Assembly: GCA_032768795.1 (NCBI GenBank)
Contig: CP136499.1
Span: 558,001-622,000 of the forward strand
DNA: 64,000 nucleotides
Direction of reading: 5' to 3'
Origin: Tremella fuciformis
Taxonomy: Eukaryota > Basidiomycota > Tremellomycetes > Tremellales > Tremellaceae
Positions within the stretch are counted from its first letter, which is position 1; every line of letters starts with the position of its first letter. Under the pieces are notes generated by a model. That model did not search any database and was not told where the DNA came from. It saw only the letters and a list, made by a program, of their open reading frames with translations. Below are positions 11,501 through 20,151 of this stretch, in pieces. The position numbers and the translations under genes are program-made.

Positions 11501-13573
11501 GCCGACGGCCCCGTAATGCCTGTGGATCCCAGGAGCCTAGCAGAGGCGATGGCGGGCGACGACAGGGAAGAGTGGATTGCCGCCATGGAAAAGGAGATCT
11601 CGAACATCGAGAGTAAGGGGACCTGGCGCGAGGTGAAGCTTCCTGCAGACCGCAAGGCTGTCGGTTCGCGATGGGTATTCAAGGTCAAGACCGACGCGGA
11701 CGGCAACGTCGTCAAACACAAGGCGCGGCTCGTCGCACAGGGCTTCTCGCAGGTGCCGGGTATCGATTTTGAAGAGACGTTTGCGCCTGTAGGCCGCCTT
11801 GGGTCTCTGAGACTGTTGCTGGCGATCGCCGCAGCCGACCGCATGATCGTCGCGCAGGCCGATGTCGAGGGTGCCTACTTGAACAGCCCTATTGATACCG
11901 AAGTCTACATCCGTTACCCCGACGGGATGCGGCGGAGGCAGGGCTGCGACGCTCTGCTGCTCTTGAAGAGCCTGTACGGCCTAAAGCAGTCAGCAAGGAA
12001 CTGGTGGGAAGAGCTAGGACGAGTCTTACGTCGACAGGGCTTCCAGAGGACGAACGGCGACTGGGGACTGTATGTCCGACAGTCCAAAGGGCAAGGCCAA
12101 ATCGTGCTTGTTTTGGTCTATGTCGACGACATCGTGATTGCCGCATCGTCGCAGGGGGAGATAGACGCCCTGTGGACCGCTCTCAAGGCCGAGTGGACAA
12201 TCACTGTCATAGGGGAAGTCGGCACCGTGCTCGGCATGAAGGTATCGCAGGACAAGGCTAGGCGGACGATCTGGCTGAGTCAGCCCGCATACATCGATAG
12301 GGTGCTCGAGCGCTTCCCGGAGCACATGAATAGACGCTCACGATCGACACCGTTGCCGCAGGACGCAAGGACGAAGGTAGACGACGACGACCTAGCCGCA
12401 TTAACACCTTATCAAGAGCTTGTCGGGTGTCTCTTATGGCTAGCGGGCTGCACGCGTCCGGACGTCATGTTCGCGGCCTCATACCTCTCCAGGGCACTCG
12501 CAGCACCTACCCGTCAGCATTGGGACCTCGCACAAGGCGTCCTGACTTACCTAGCCCACACACGGACTGTCGGGCTCAGGCTGGGCGGCAGTGACGGCGG
12601 GCTGCAGGGCTGGGTAGATTCGGACTGGGCGGGTTGCAAGGACACCCGGCGGTCAACCACGGGTTGGTTGATGGAGTTCAAGGGCTCGCCGATCACCTGG
12701 TCGTCCAGACGGCAGGCTACCGTGTCAACATCCACCGTCGAGGCCGAATACATCGCTGTCGCAGAAGCAGCCAAGGAGGCAGTTTGGCTCAGGAATCTAC
12801 TCTGTGAGCTAGGACTCGAGCAGAGATCACCAACGCCGCTCTCCTGCGACAACCAGGGGTCTATCAGGCTTGCAGGACAGCCAACCACTCACTCTCGGAC
12901 CAAACATATCGACATAAAGCATCATTTGATCCGAGAACTTGTCGACGCAGGCAAGGTGAGCCTGCGATACGTCAGCTCTGCAGACCAGAAGGCGGATATC
13001 CTCACAAAGTCGCTCCCGGCGGCCGCTCACGCGCGCCATTTTGAAGCTCTGGGTCTGGGGCGTCCGCCTGCCGGCGGGGAGCGCGCTCTTGTCCACCTAG
13101 CGGCTGCATTCAGCGATCTAGAAGGCTTCGGCGGTAGCGGGAAGATGTTGAATGACAAAGTCAGTCGCGCTCCGAATCGTCTGCCACACCACGTGGTCAA
13201 GCCAAAACGCCGAAATGCCGCTAGTCAAACCCATCAGCTCGCACATCAGCAACGCTTCGCTGCATGCGCACGGGGAGTGAGAGACTGTATGCATGCAGGG
13301 GGAGCCAGAGGATCCCAAAGAGGATCAGGGCTACCGGCAGACACCAAGATCATCGATTTTGGGTCGGTATTGATGGAGAACGGCCGGACGCCTTCCCATC
13401 AGCCTGAAGGAAGTGTTGGTCTGGACCGTGCGACGCTCGCGACGCGCGGTCTCGGGCCTCTATCGTCCTGGGGCGAAGATCAACAGGCTTGGGGATGCCC
13501 GGTAGGTCCTTGGCACAACCGCCAGACCTGTTGCGGCCACCTGCAGCCTGCAGACTTCGAGGGGGAGTGTTGA
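8555..13573 (+). CDS. Copia-1 Gag-Pol polyprotein
   Basis: Single open frame of 1672 codons from ATG 8555 (MSATRVNIDAIPKL...); the frame is open upstream to 8486 but without ATG. In order: Gag, with a CCHC zinc knuckle CRHCGKKGHWERDC near residue 260; aspartic protease DSGATDHLTPHRS near 405; GAG-pre-integrase HQRLGHIG and zinc-binding CEVCARTK; integrase core with D...D...E (DVDITGPF, IRSDGGGEFDS, PELNGAAERTIR); reverse transcriptase with YVDDIVIAAS near 1190; RNase H with GWVDSDWAGCKDTRRSTTG and EAEYIAVAEAAKEA. After the RNase H (KADILTKSLP) the frame continues about 180 residues to a stop inside the 3' LTR. Produces the particle proteins and enzymes for retrotransposition in the cytoplasm and integration in the nucleus. 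No frameshift or stop, so probably functional. Confidence 0.95.
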   Translation: MSATRVNIDAIPKLSHDPSSYAPWRAAVEVALQLGDCWNAALGLDLEPGRVAATERRTRAGSVMPAGSEAGGLSSEDKKDWERWQARESRAQAMLKGTVSEAVRLDIEDLLAAVDMWKYCDRMHEADLLENQRIVHARLWTLDLRGDASADEMSAHVETFSKAISDGKRVGIVLSDTERAQRFLATILDPAFNIVRAELAPIAKDKQSWAVVLSKYTTEIARRRARPPQRQGNGGKPLAMAVERRPRFERDKTNDECRHCGKKGHWERDCRKKAAELQRGGLQGRGGRSARQRGGRGERKGVQGRQDVTAADKRITIPPKADSGLLAAALEVDMDPWAGLTVAATEWAELDDDSDDRIVFPDQLDDPWFEDESAEAGNDALFTADTLQVESEAVEPVWVLDSGATDHLTPHRSILKRVRRLDTPRVFGLASDTGTIQAIEVGEVDLVLSSGQRLTLRDVYHVPTARVSLCSLSRLLRWGWRADLKGDGGTLERRQERLALRKKGSLWTVRLGRTHPTILLATAVDARSPLEAEHQRLGHIGVERLKELGRKDLLTEPWRAYKDDPFVTAACEVCARTKITRPPKAGDAPLLRGGGDGVGVDVDITGPFETSIDGCENMLVAIERSSKILGVVPIGRKSEAFNALQQFVAKIERQLGDRVRVIRSDGGGEFDSLEARAFYQSAGIQHYMTPRYTPELNGAAERTIRTIKDMTAAMLADSRLPHAYWSFAARYAAVIIMKLSVSARTGLSAWSALTGRERGLESVLRFGQRCHAQIPSQIRRKASFTTERGEACRVLGQSEAQSGWIVQLDATGEIAHRRDIKVLELSEQSETDFGHVTQSDQAQLIPIGSMGGKIASHPSKDDDRDDLEVSEDQQDSGQAQKNVAGADALGEELTINDPAVTVSNTPEQPRAPRPSRLPVATNRPRIPVADRWTYVPVSATPPAPPVATTTVGRPVRDKRPPPKFGAIAERLHSPFAFLSANAADGPVMPVDPRSLAEAMAGDDREEWIAAMEKEISNIESKGTWREVKLPADRKAVGSRWVFKVKTDADGNVVKHKARLVAQGFSQVPGIDFEETFAPVGRLGSLRLLLAIAAADRMIVAQADVEGAYLNSPIDTEVYIRYPDGMRRRQGCDALLLLKSLYGLKQSARNWWEELGRVLRRQGFQRTNGDWGLYVRQSKGQGQIVLVLVYVDDIVIAASSQGEIDALWTALKAEWTITVIGEVGTVLGMKVSQDKARRTIWLSQPAYIDRVLERFPEHMNRRSRSTPLPQDARTKVDDDDLAALTPYQELVGCLLWLAGCTRPDVMFAASYLSRALAAPTRQHWDLAQGVLTYLAHTRTVGLRLGGSDGGLQGWVDSDWAGCKDTRRSTTGWLMEFKGSPITWSSRRQATVSTSTVEAEYIAVAEAAKEAVWLRNLLCELGLEQRSPTPLSCDNQGSIRLAGQPTTHSRTKHIDIKHHLIRELVDAGKVSLRYVSSADQKADILTKSLPAAAHARHFEALGLGRPPAGGERALVHLAAAFSDLEGFGGSGKMLNDKVSRAPNRLPHHVVKPKRRNAASQTHQLAHQQRFAACARGVRDCMHAGGARGSQRGSGLPADTKIIDFGSVLMENGRTPSHQPEGSVGLDRATLATRGLGPLSSWGEDQQAWGCPVGPWHNRQTCCGHLQPADFEGEC
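13559..13567 (+). other. Copia-1 polypurine tract
   Basis: GAGGGGGAG immediately precedes the 3' LTR, the expected primer site for plus-strand DNA synthesis. The same tract lies next to the 3' LTR of Copia-2 in the opposite orientation. Confidence 0.75.
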
Positions 13574-13731
13574 ACAATAGGCCCCGAGGACCCCGAGGAC
13601 GCCTCATAGGGTCAGAATTGCCTCTTGCGGCCAAATGAGTAACCTTATGTAGATGGCTTGAGCAGAGCGACAGCTCATAAGTAGAGAACTGCAGAGATGG
13701 ACGAATGCATAGCTCTCATCATTGTGTAACA
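13568..13731 (+). repeat. Copia-1 3' LTR
   Basis: 164 bp, read as identical to 8047-8210. Contains the stop codon of the Gag-Pol frame at its fourth to sixth base. Followed by target duplication CTACC. Confidence 0.95.
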
Positions 13732-13736
13732 CTACC

Positions 13737-14110
13737 GACTCGTCACCCGGGCGTGTCTCAACAGGGTCATCGGGCCCGATATGCTCGCACTTGTCCCATC
13801 TGGGAGTTGCCTCAGCCAGCGGGACTGATCGCATTGTCCGACTCCTCGACAAGGTGCTGAAAGGCGAGCTGGGCCCGTTGAGCGAGATTTCGGGCGCGTC
13901 GACGTGCAAATCAACAACGCGGGTGCGTCTCTTGTGTGACAACGACTCGTGCGAGTGCAGGGTCGATGAGCAGGCGCCGCATACGATTACGTGGCTCTCG
14001 GGGGCAAGTGGACAAGAGCATCCCGTCAATGGACGCCAGCCCGGCGACGGGCTGTTCCAAGGAAGTCAGGTCCGATTTCGCTTCCGCACACCGCTCGAGC
14101 AAGGCGGGCC
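13737..14110 (+). pseudogene. non-LTR-type reverse transcriptase remnant, 3' part
   Basis: Continues the frame broken by Copia-1. Across the duplicated CTACC the reading is ...ELFYRLVTRACLNRVIGPDM..., matching the order expected after the GELFYRL motif of this RT class. It decays soon after: a stop follows near 13830, and frame changes separate pieces such as IVRLLDKVLKGELGP and the eroded segment that should hold the catalytic YxDD box, which I cannot find. Together with 6975-8046 this is an old insertion into which Copia-1 landed. Confidence 0.55.
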
Positions 14111-14499
14111 TCAAAATGATAGCGAGGGAATGGCCCCTCACGCTGCTGAACGACAAGGTCAAGTGTTACATCCTGAGCATGTCGGGCTATGCGACAGAGC
14201 TGGGCGGCGTGGTCCCGGCCCAGAATGCCGAGGGAACATACCGGGTCGGCAGGTGGCGGGCGAGTGGGTGAGGGGCTTAGAAGGTGAGCGCGAGGGCGAA
14301 CAAGACTAGTTCATGGCGCTTGAAGGGGAGAGGGGATGGTAGGGCGGGGGCAGTAGGATGCCACAATGACCGCCATACGAGCTGGTCTGACTATTTGCAT
14401 CCATGACTCACGTGAGCTACGGCGCTAACACTCTGTACTCATGCCTGCTCACTGTGCTGGACTCGTGCCGCGGTAGGAGTACTGAGTGAAGCCCTCTAC

Positions 14500-15708
14500 G
14501 GCTTCTCTTTACCTGAGACGCTTGCGACACTGGTCACATGTCGAGGCAGGCGTATGCGGGGGACAGCTCTGGCACCGGTCTGAGGCACAACATCGCGCAG
14601 CCGAGCGCTTTGGCAACACAGCCACTCTTGTCCAGGAACCAGATCTAAATGTCGGAGCCAGACAACTACACAAATGCCAGAGAGCCCACCGTGTCGTATG
14701 GTCGACACCAGCCGACAAGCCGCTTCCACCTCGGTTTAGTATCGTCACTCTCAAGATTTGCCCCCAAAGGCGATACCCCGCCCGGCATGAGCTGGGCTGT
14801 TGTAATGAATTTGCCTGGATTGCAGGGGGACCAGAGATTCTTCTTCACTGGATCACGGCCATACTAAAAGCTCGTACTGAAGACGGTCATATCGAAGGGC
14901 TCGCCATCCGAGAGGACAATTATGCTCACAGGGAAATGTGGTGCAGCAATCTTCTGCTTGTCGTCGGCGTCCGAGTCGGCGCCGTGGACGCGGAGCTCGT
15001 TGTCTTTCGGCTAGGCAGGGACGAGATCTGTGGGGGACGCGCACATCGGCAAAGTAGCACCAGTTGTCGCCCGGCTGGAACTGTCCGTCCCAAAAGCAAT
15101 CGACTGGTGTATTGGCGGGACGTCCGACGGCGGCTCGCAGTCCGCACATGTAGAAGACGATCTCAGGGGCTTCGACCGCCAGCTCCAGGACGGTAGGTTG
15201 AACAGACGGGTCTAGGGGCAGGTGAGATGCCTCGGCTTGGCTCTAGGCGGCGTCACCGGCTTTTCAGAAGCGGCTGTCGATCTCGACGCGGAAGAGGCAA
15301 TGATGAAATCCGCGATGGTGCTCGATACGAAGGCGAACGAACGTGCTCTGCCGTTGCAAAGACCTGCGCCCAGGTGAGCCATACCCTGGCGAATACTTGC
15401 TTGATCCCCTTTCTGTCTCGGTATACGCAGCTCTCACCCAATGTCTCCTGGCCTTTACCCTTGCCGTGCTCCCGTTTCTTCTGTAAAAGACTCTTCAGCC
15501 GAGCCGCTTGGACGGACGGAGAATGCTGCCTTCCAACCCTCGTTGCTGCTCGTTGCGACTCTTGTAAACCCGCCGTATTGTCTTTCTCCTCTCCCGCTTC
15601 GGCCCCGGTCAAGATGACCGTCTTCACAGCCCATGATCTTAGACAGGCTTCGTCAGAGTAGTCCGTATTGCATATAGCCGGATTGTACTGCTGCTGCGGT
15701 GTCTCCAT
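14500..15708 (-). pseudogene. family X, copy A (unknown function, broken)
   Basis: Unrecognised protein family with four copies in this window. Copy A starts at ATG 15708 (METPQQQYNPAICNTDYSDE), followed by the shared motif KTVILTGAEAGEEK. Further blocks shared with the others appear in changing frames: VGRPANTPVDCFWDGQFQPGD (about 15110-15050), VLSDGEPFDMTVFSTSF (about 14915-14870), NLWSPCNPGKF (about 14840), LVGWCRPYDTV (about 14715) and a Cys-bearing tail PASTCDQCRKRLR (about 14545-14510). The frame changes around 15450-15250 and 14900 are not fully explained by introns, so I treat it as broken. No membrane segment or signal peptide. Function unknown. Confidence 0.55.
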
Positions 15709-16289
15709 CGGCTGGCAAGGTCTCCACAACTTCCTGAAGGACGTGAGTTCTTTATGGCAGCTGGAGATGCTCACATAGCAAGACAGTCGATGCAAGGCTT
15801 TAGGGGCTCAGACAAGGCGCATACAGGGAGAAAGAGCAAAGAGGATTAATGCTTGCACACTTACTTACGCACGCGTCAGACTTCTCGACTGGTCCGAGCG
15901 CTAAGCGGGCCCGCGCTTTGCCTTGTACCCGGCGTGTACCTGACTTTGCGCGTCGCACAGGGACAACACGGTCTTCAGGATTGAATGGTACCGCATGATT
16001 CTGCCCCCCCGGTCTCACTGCTCAAATCTCGCTCGAGCAGCGGAAGTTCCCCAAAGTCACTTCAGGCGCTACGATGTCACGGATATATATGGGACACGAC
16101 GCAGGTGGAAGCGATTCTTTGGGGTTTTATGATATGAACACGGAAGAGGGCGTTGACACCTGGGATTCTACGGCTTTCGATATTCGTTGTGGGAGTGCCA
16201 GTTTCTTTTAGCGTCATGTAGGCAGATATAGTCATACGTCCGAAAGCACAAGGCGTCTACATGCTTGTCATTTGTACTGACATCCCCTC

Positions 16290-17540
16290 GGCGCCTTGGT
16301 CGGTATTCTGCGGAACGGGCAACACCTCGTGTCGCTCGGTCGACCGTAGCTCAGGTCTGCAGACCTTGCAAGTCGAGGCCGGGCCATGAGGAGGGCTGAT
16401 CTGGTAACGTCTGGATGTACAGGAGCGGATGGGGGTACCTTGATGGTCGACACAACCGAGTTCTTCGCCAAAGAAGTTCTGGCAGTCAAAGGCTATCGGT
16501 GCACCGTGAGTCGAGGATGCACCCACCGTATCGTAAGGCTTACTCCATCCCCAGCTGCTTCCATGGCATCCATCTCGGCACTTCCAATGTCAACTCCGAT
16601 CCGCTTCTGCCCGCATGGAATCACCTTGGCCTTCTCGTTGGAGCGCGCTGGCTTGTATGGATTCCAAAGAGGTTGTTCTCCTATGGTCATTCCCGTGTGA
16701 GAGGTAGTGGTGACAGCAGTGAATTCGAATGGCTGGCCGTCCGAAACAACCACAAGGCCACCGTGAAGTCAGGAGCTGGCACCTTCAGGTCTAAGTCGCT
16801 CTGGGACAGCACACACAGGGTACTGTACAACCTTTCCCCGCTCCCTTGACGAGTGGAGAGGGGTGAAGCCCGCGGCAGTCGCGCTTCAGCTACAGTATGT
16901 ACATCCGACGATCGCCTGGCTGGAAGTGTCCGTCCCAGAAACTGTCTATGTCGGATTCGGCGGGGCGACCGACAGCGGCCCATGGACCAAAGAGGGCGAT
17001 GTCTGGGCCTTCAGCGGACGAGTTTACTGCTGTGGGGTCCTGGCGCAGAGAGAGTGGGAGCTGCAAACCGTTGACAATGCTCTGAAGAGCCTCGCCAGGC
17101 TTCCACAGTCGGCAGTTGATTGCGACTCGATATAAGTTATGGGAAGGCGGCGGGTCACGCTGGACCCGAAGGAGGAGAAAGTGCGCCTTGCGGCCATTGA
17201 ACAGGCCGGGCTCCACCCAGGTAATTGCTGGGGCTGCCACAGAGGGCTGGTGGCCTGTGCTGTCACTTTTGGGAGACGAATTTGACTTGGCTGCTCGTCC
17301 AAACAGTCTCGACACAAAGCCTTTGCGAGCGGGTAGCGAGTCAGACACGTTTCCAGCCAGGTTCCCAACGCCCTTCGAGCTCCGATCCCCCTTCTTCTCT
17401 TCTCCCGCTTCGGCCCCGGTCAGGATGACAAGCTTTGGGACCCACGATTTGACGGAGGCTTTCGTCGAAAAGTCGAAATCTTTCACGGCTTCCCCAAGCC
17501 GTGGAGGTGATGGCTGTTCTCTTGCGAATTTGAGCTTCAT
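16290..17540 (-). pseudogene. family X, copy B (unknown function, one-base frameshift)
   Basis: Best preserved X copy. Starts at ATG 17540; the shared motif KLVILTGAEAGEEKKG follows at about residue 35, then a basic Ser-rich spacer, ITWVEPGLFNGRKAHFLLL, VAINCRLWKPGEALQSI and VGRPAESDIDSFWDGHFQPGD. An intron is likely at about 16903-16815 (donor GTACAT, acceptor CCCAG), after which SDLDLKVPAPDFTVAL continues. Directly after this the frame must shift by one base to reach VVSDGQPFEFTAVT and the rest. Copy D reads through the same place, so copy B appears to have lost one G near 16756. The tail has PASTCKVCRPELR. Function unknown; perhaps a lineage-specific gene family. Confidence 0.6.
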
Positions 17541-18716
17541 ACTGCTAGCGCCTATAAGCCGGAAGGTCTACAATGATAGCGATGAGCCACAATACAGGGG
17601 TCTCTTCGACTCAGTCGTGGCTGGCAACGATCTTGAGGGAGATGAAATGCTTGCGGATGCGCGTTTGGCGAGGGCTGTATGGCTTCGCCTCGCCTAATGT
17701 TCACCTCGTTGTGATGACTTCTACGTGCATGCAGCGAGACTCGGGCATCAATCGCAGGCAGTTGATGCTTCTGATGCGCTTTAGGCATACAATGGAGGCC
17801 GCACGCTGCGAGGCGGGCGAAGCACTTCTGTACGTCGTCACTTGACCCACGCCACCCTTCGACAACAGATCCGCAACGATGGCGCCCTCACTCGTCAACA
17901 CCATCTTTTCTTGCAGGACCTTGGTGACTGGTTCGCCTGGGAGCCGAGACGTTCAGCCCAACGACGATCAAATGCTAGTCCTCAAGACTCTGTTTAGAGC
18001 TGCTTCGGCCTGCCGAACTAGAGCCCTTCAAAGCCTTTGAACGCTCTTGGGTGCTCGAGTCAACCGGTGCTGCTGTGCCCGATATCACGTACCTGCCCAA
18101 CTACATCACCGGGTGAGAGGGCCGCTCCGATGGGCGATCTTTACTGAGCGAAGTAGGAATCAAGTCACTATGGAGCACATCATTGAGGTATTCTCGGGTC
18201 TTCTTCTCTCATTCCAGGCGCACGCTACCCCGCCTTTCTCCCAATCGCTGTCACGTATCATGACCACCCGCGTAGCTGGACGTCCTTACGATGCCATATT
18301 GGATCTACCGGCGCTCAAAGACAGTGGCAACATGGTCAGACCTCGTGCGATTGCCCTGCAACGACTCTCTGTGCGACTTGGGTCTCCACTGCCCGTGTTT
18401 CAGCAAATGCCCCGCATACGAGCATCTCCTGACCGATGTCGATGAGGTCAAGGCTGCCCTACTGTGCTGACATCCTCACAAGGCCTATTTGGGGGTTAAT
18501 TCTCCAAAGCCTGCCTCGAAGCGGCCCTGTCGCCCGTCATAACCCATGCGATGTTCCAAGACACATCAAGCCAAGGCACTGCGCTTCACGCAACCGCGAG
18601 TACAGCACACCTCACCCCGCATTGCAGCTGACCACTTCAGATCGTCAATTGCCATACGCGTATCTGCCGTTACCGGTACATGTGTCTGACCGACAAGCCA
18701 TCCTCCTGACGAAGTG
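17541..18716. other. interval without a supported gene; possible remnant near 17985-18460
   Basis: On the plus strand around 17985-18110 a coherent stretch reads LRPAELEPFKAFERSWVLES followed by TGAAVPDITYLPNYITG and a GTGAGA donor. Another at about 18380-18460 carries a CxxxCP-like pair and EHLLTDVDEVKAALL. These look like exons of a decayed gene but I do not recognise it. The remaining frames are short and overlapping. Confidence 0.35.
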
Positions 18717-19600
18717 TCATTGGACAACACACTTCTTGTCCTTTTTCCACCACGCCGCGGCGCCATCCGGCGCTCTCTGCGAGGCCCTGACGCCCCTCAC
18801 ACAGCTCCTGAACGCCGGGTCGACGTTAGTGTTCGTCTTGGCGCTCGCCTCGAAAAACTCGCACCCGCGGCGCCGCGCCAGCCGCTGCCCCTCCTCGGTC
18901 GACACCTCGCGCAGCGCAAACTGGTCCCGCTTGTTCCCGACGAGCACGATGGGCAGTCGCGGCCGGCCGTATGGCGAGCCGAAGGGCCGGGGATTGGCGG
19001 GGAACGCGTCGTCTTTGATGCGCTGGATTCGCTCGATGATGCGGTCGGCGCACTCGAATGTCGCGCGCGAGCAGATCGAGTAGAGGATGAGGTACCCGTC
19101 GCCGTCGCTGCGAGTCAGCGGGCTGCACACGACAATGGGCAGTGCCAGGAGAGGAAAGGCGCACCGGATCCATTGATCCCGTAATGCGGTGTATTCCTCT
19201 GTGCTGTCAGCCTCGAGTCGGACCGTGAGACGGCGGTGACTCACCCTGCCCCGCTGTGTCGAGTATCTCGAGCGTGCACGCTTCATTGTCCACCACGCAC
19301 TGCTTTCTGTAGGAGTCTTCTATTGTCGGGTCGTACTCCTAACAGGTCAGTTGGCGGCACCACAGCAGCTGGCGACCGTGCCCACCTCGATAAATGACTG
19401 CATGGTGAACTGGCCGTCAGCTCGACTCATGCCAGCGGGGTGGATCCGGCAGGCCAGCCGGCTCACCTGGAGAACCAGGGCTGTCTTGCCCACACCGCCG
19501 TCGCCCAGCACCGAAATCTTGTACCGCGCGATCTTCTTTTGAGGGGCCTGGGAGATAAGCTCCACCCATCCGGGCGCTGCACTTCGTTTGTACATACCAT
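18717..19600 (-). CDS. Ras-family small GTPase
   Basis: Six exons: 19600-19598, 19547-19467, 19409-19386, 19338-19245, 19198-19165 and 19107-18717. They total 627 nt, giving 208 residues; every junction is GT-AG and in frame. The first exon is only the ATG, followed by a GTATGT donor. Motifs: P-loop GDGGVGKT (residues about 15-22), switch I/effector YDPTIEDSY, switch II DTAGQEEY with the catalytic Gln, base recognition NKRD (in place of NKCD) and EASAKT. It ends in a CAAX box CVVQ, so farnesylation and membrane anchoring are expected. This is a molecular switch of the Ras type, probably in morphogenesis or nutrient/mating signalling; which fungal Ras paralogue is unclear. The left end of the MULE lies about 115 bp upstream of the start and may replace or alter its promoter. 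Confidence 0.92.
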
Positions 19601-19715
19601 GGTGGGCAGCTAGGAGGTCCGTCGTCCTGGACACGGATGTTAAACGAGTTTCGGATCGGGTTGACTGAGCGGTGTGTGGGCCGTTTCGACTGCAACTCGC
19701 CGACGCAAGCAGGGG

Positions 19716-19780
19716 CAAATATTCTGGATATAATTGTAATTATTCCCGACAGGATTTCCCACGGTATCCCCGGTTTCCCA
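19716..19780 (+). repeat. MULE left terminal inverted repeat
   Basis: 65 bp. Shares with the reverse complement of 44955-45024 the blocks TATTCTGGAY, TTATTCCCRACAGGATTTCY and CACGGTATCCCCGGTTTCCC, with scattered mismatches. It lacks six bases near the tip (ACCAGA) present at the right end. Confidence 0.8.
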
Positions 19781-20151
19781 ATGCATAGCTCCGGAAAAGC
19801 AACAAGCTTGCGGAGGTTCTCTACACCTCTTGTCTTAGCCGTTCCCCAGCTCGGCACGCTGTCCCCCTCCCGCCAGAGGGTGTCTGCTCACTGTCTGACC
19901 ATACTACGCAGCGAGCGAAGCTGATTCTCACCCTTCTAATTGAATGGACCGCATCCATCAGGAAAGCTTCGCCGGAGGTCCTTTGTCGCAAGCGTAGAAG
20001 TTGATTCAACCTTACCTCGGCACAAACAAACATTGGGTTCGACGTTCTTGCCATCGTAGCTTCGCACTGTGTCTCTCACAGCTCTCATCTGCGTCTCTTC
20101 TCACCGCAACAACCGCAAACTTCAGCCTATCTTGACTTTTTACCCTACAAT

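Larger units (their letters stand above)
8047..13731 (+). mobile_element. Copia-1, complete Ty1/Copia LTR retrotransposon
   Basis: Complete element of 5685 bp. Both LTRs are 164 bp, begin TGTTGAACAATAGG and end GTGTAACA, and I read them as identical. It is flanked by a 5-bp target duplication CTACC (8042-8046 and 13732-13736). It contains one uninterrupted gag-pol frame, a primer-binding region just after the 5' LTR and a purine tract (about 13559-13567) just before the 3' LTR. Identical LTRs and an open frame indicate recent insertion and possible autonomy. It split the reverse transcriptase remnant at 6975-8046 / 13737-14110. Copia-2 (25596-40177) is a close relative. Confidence 0.95.
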
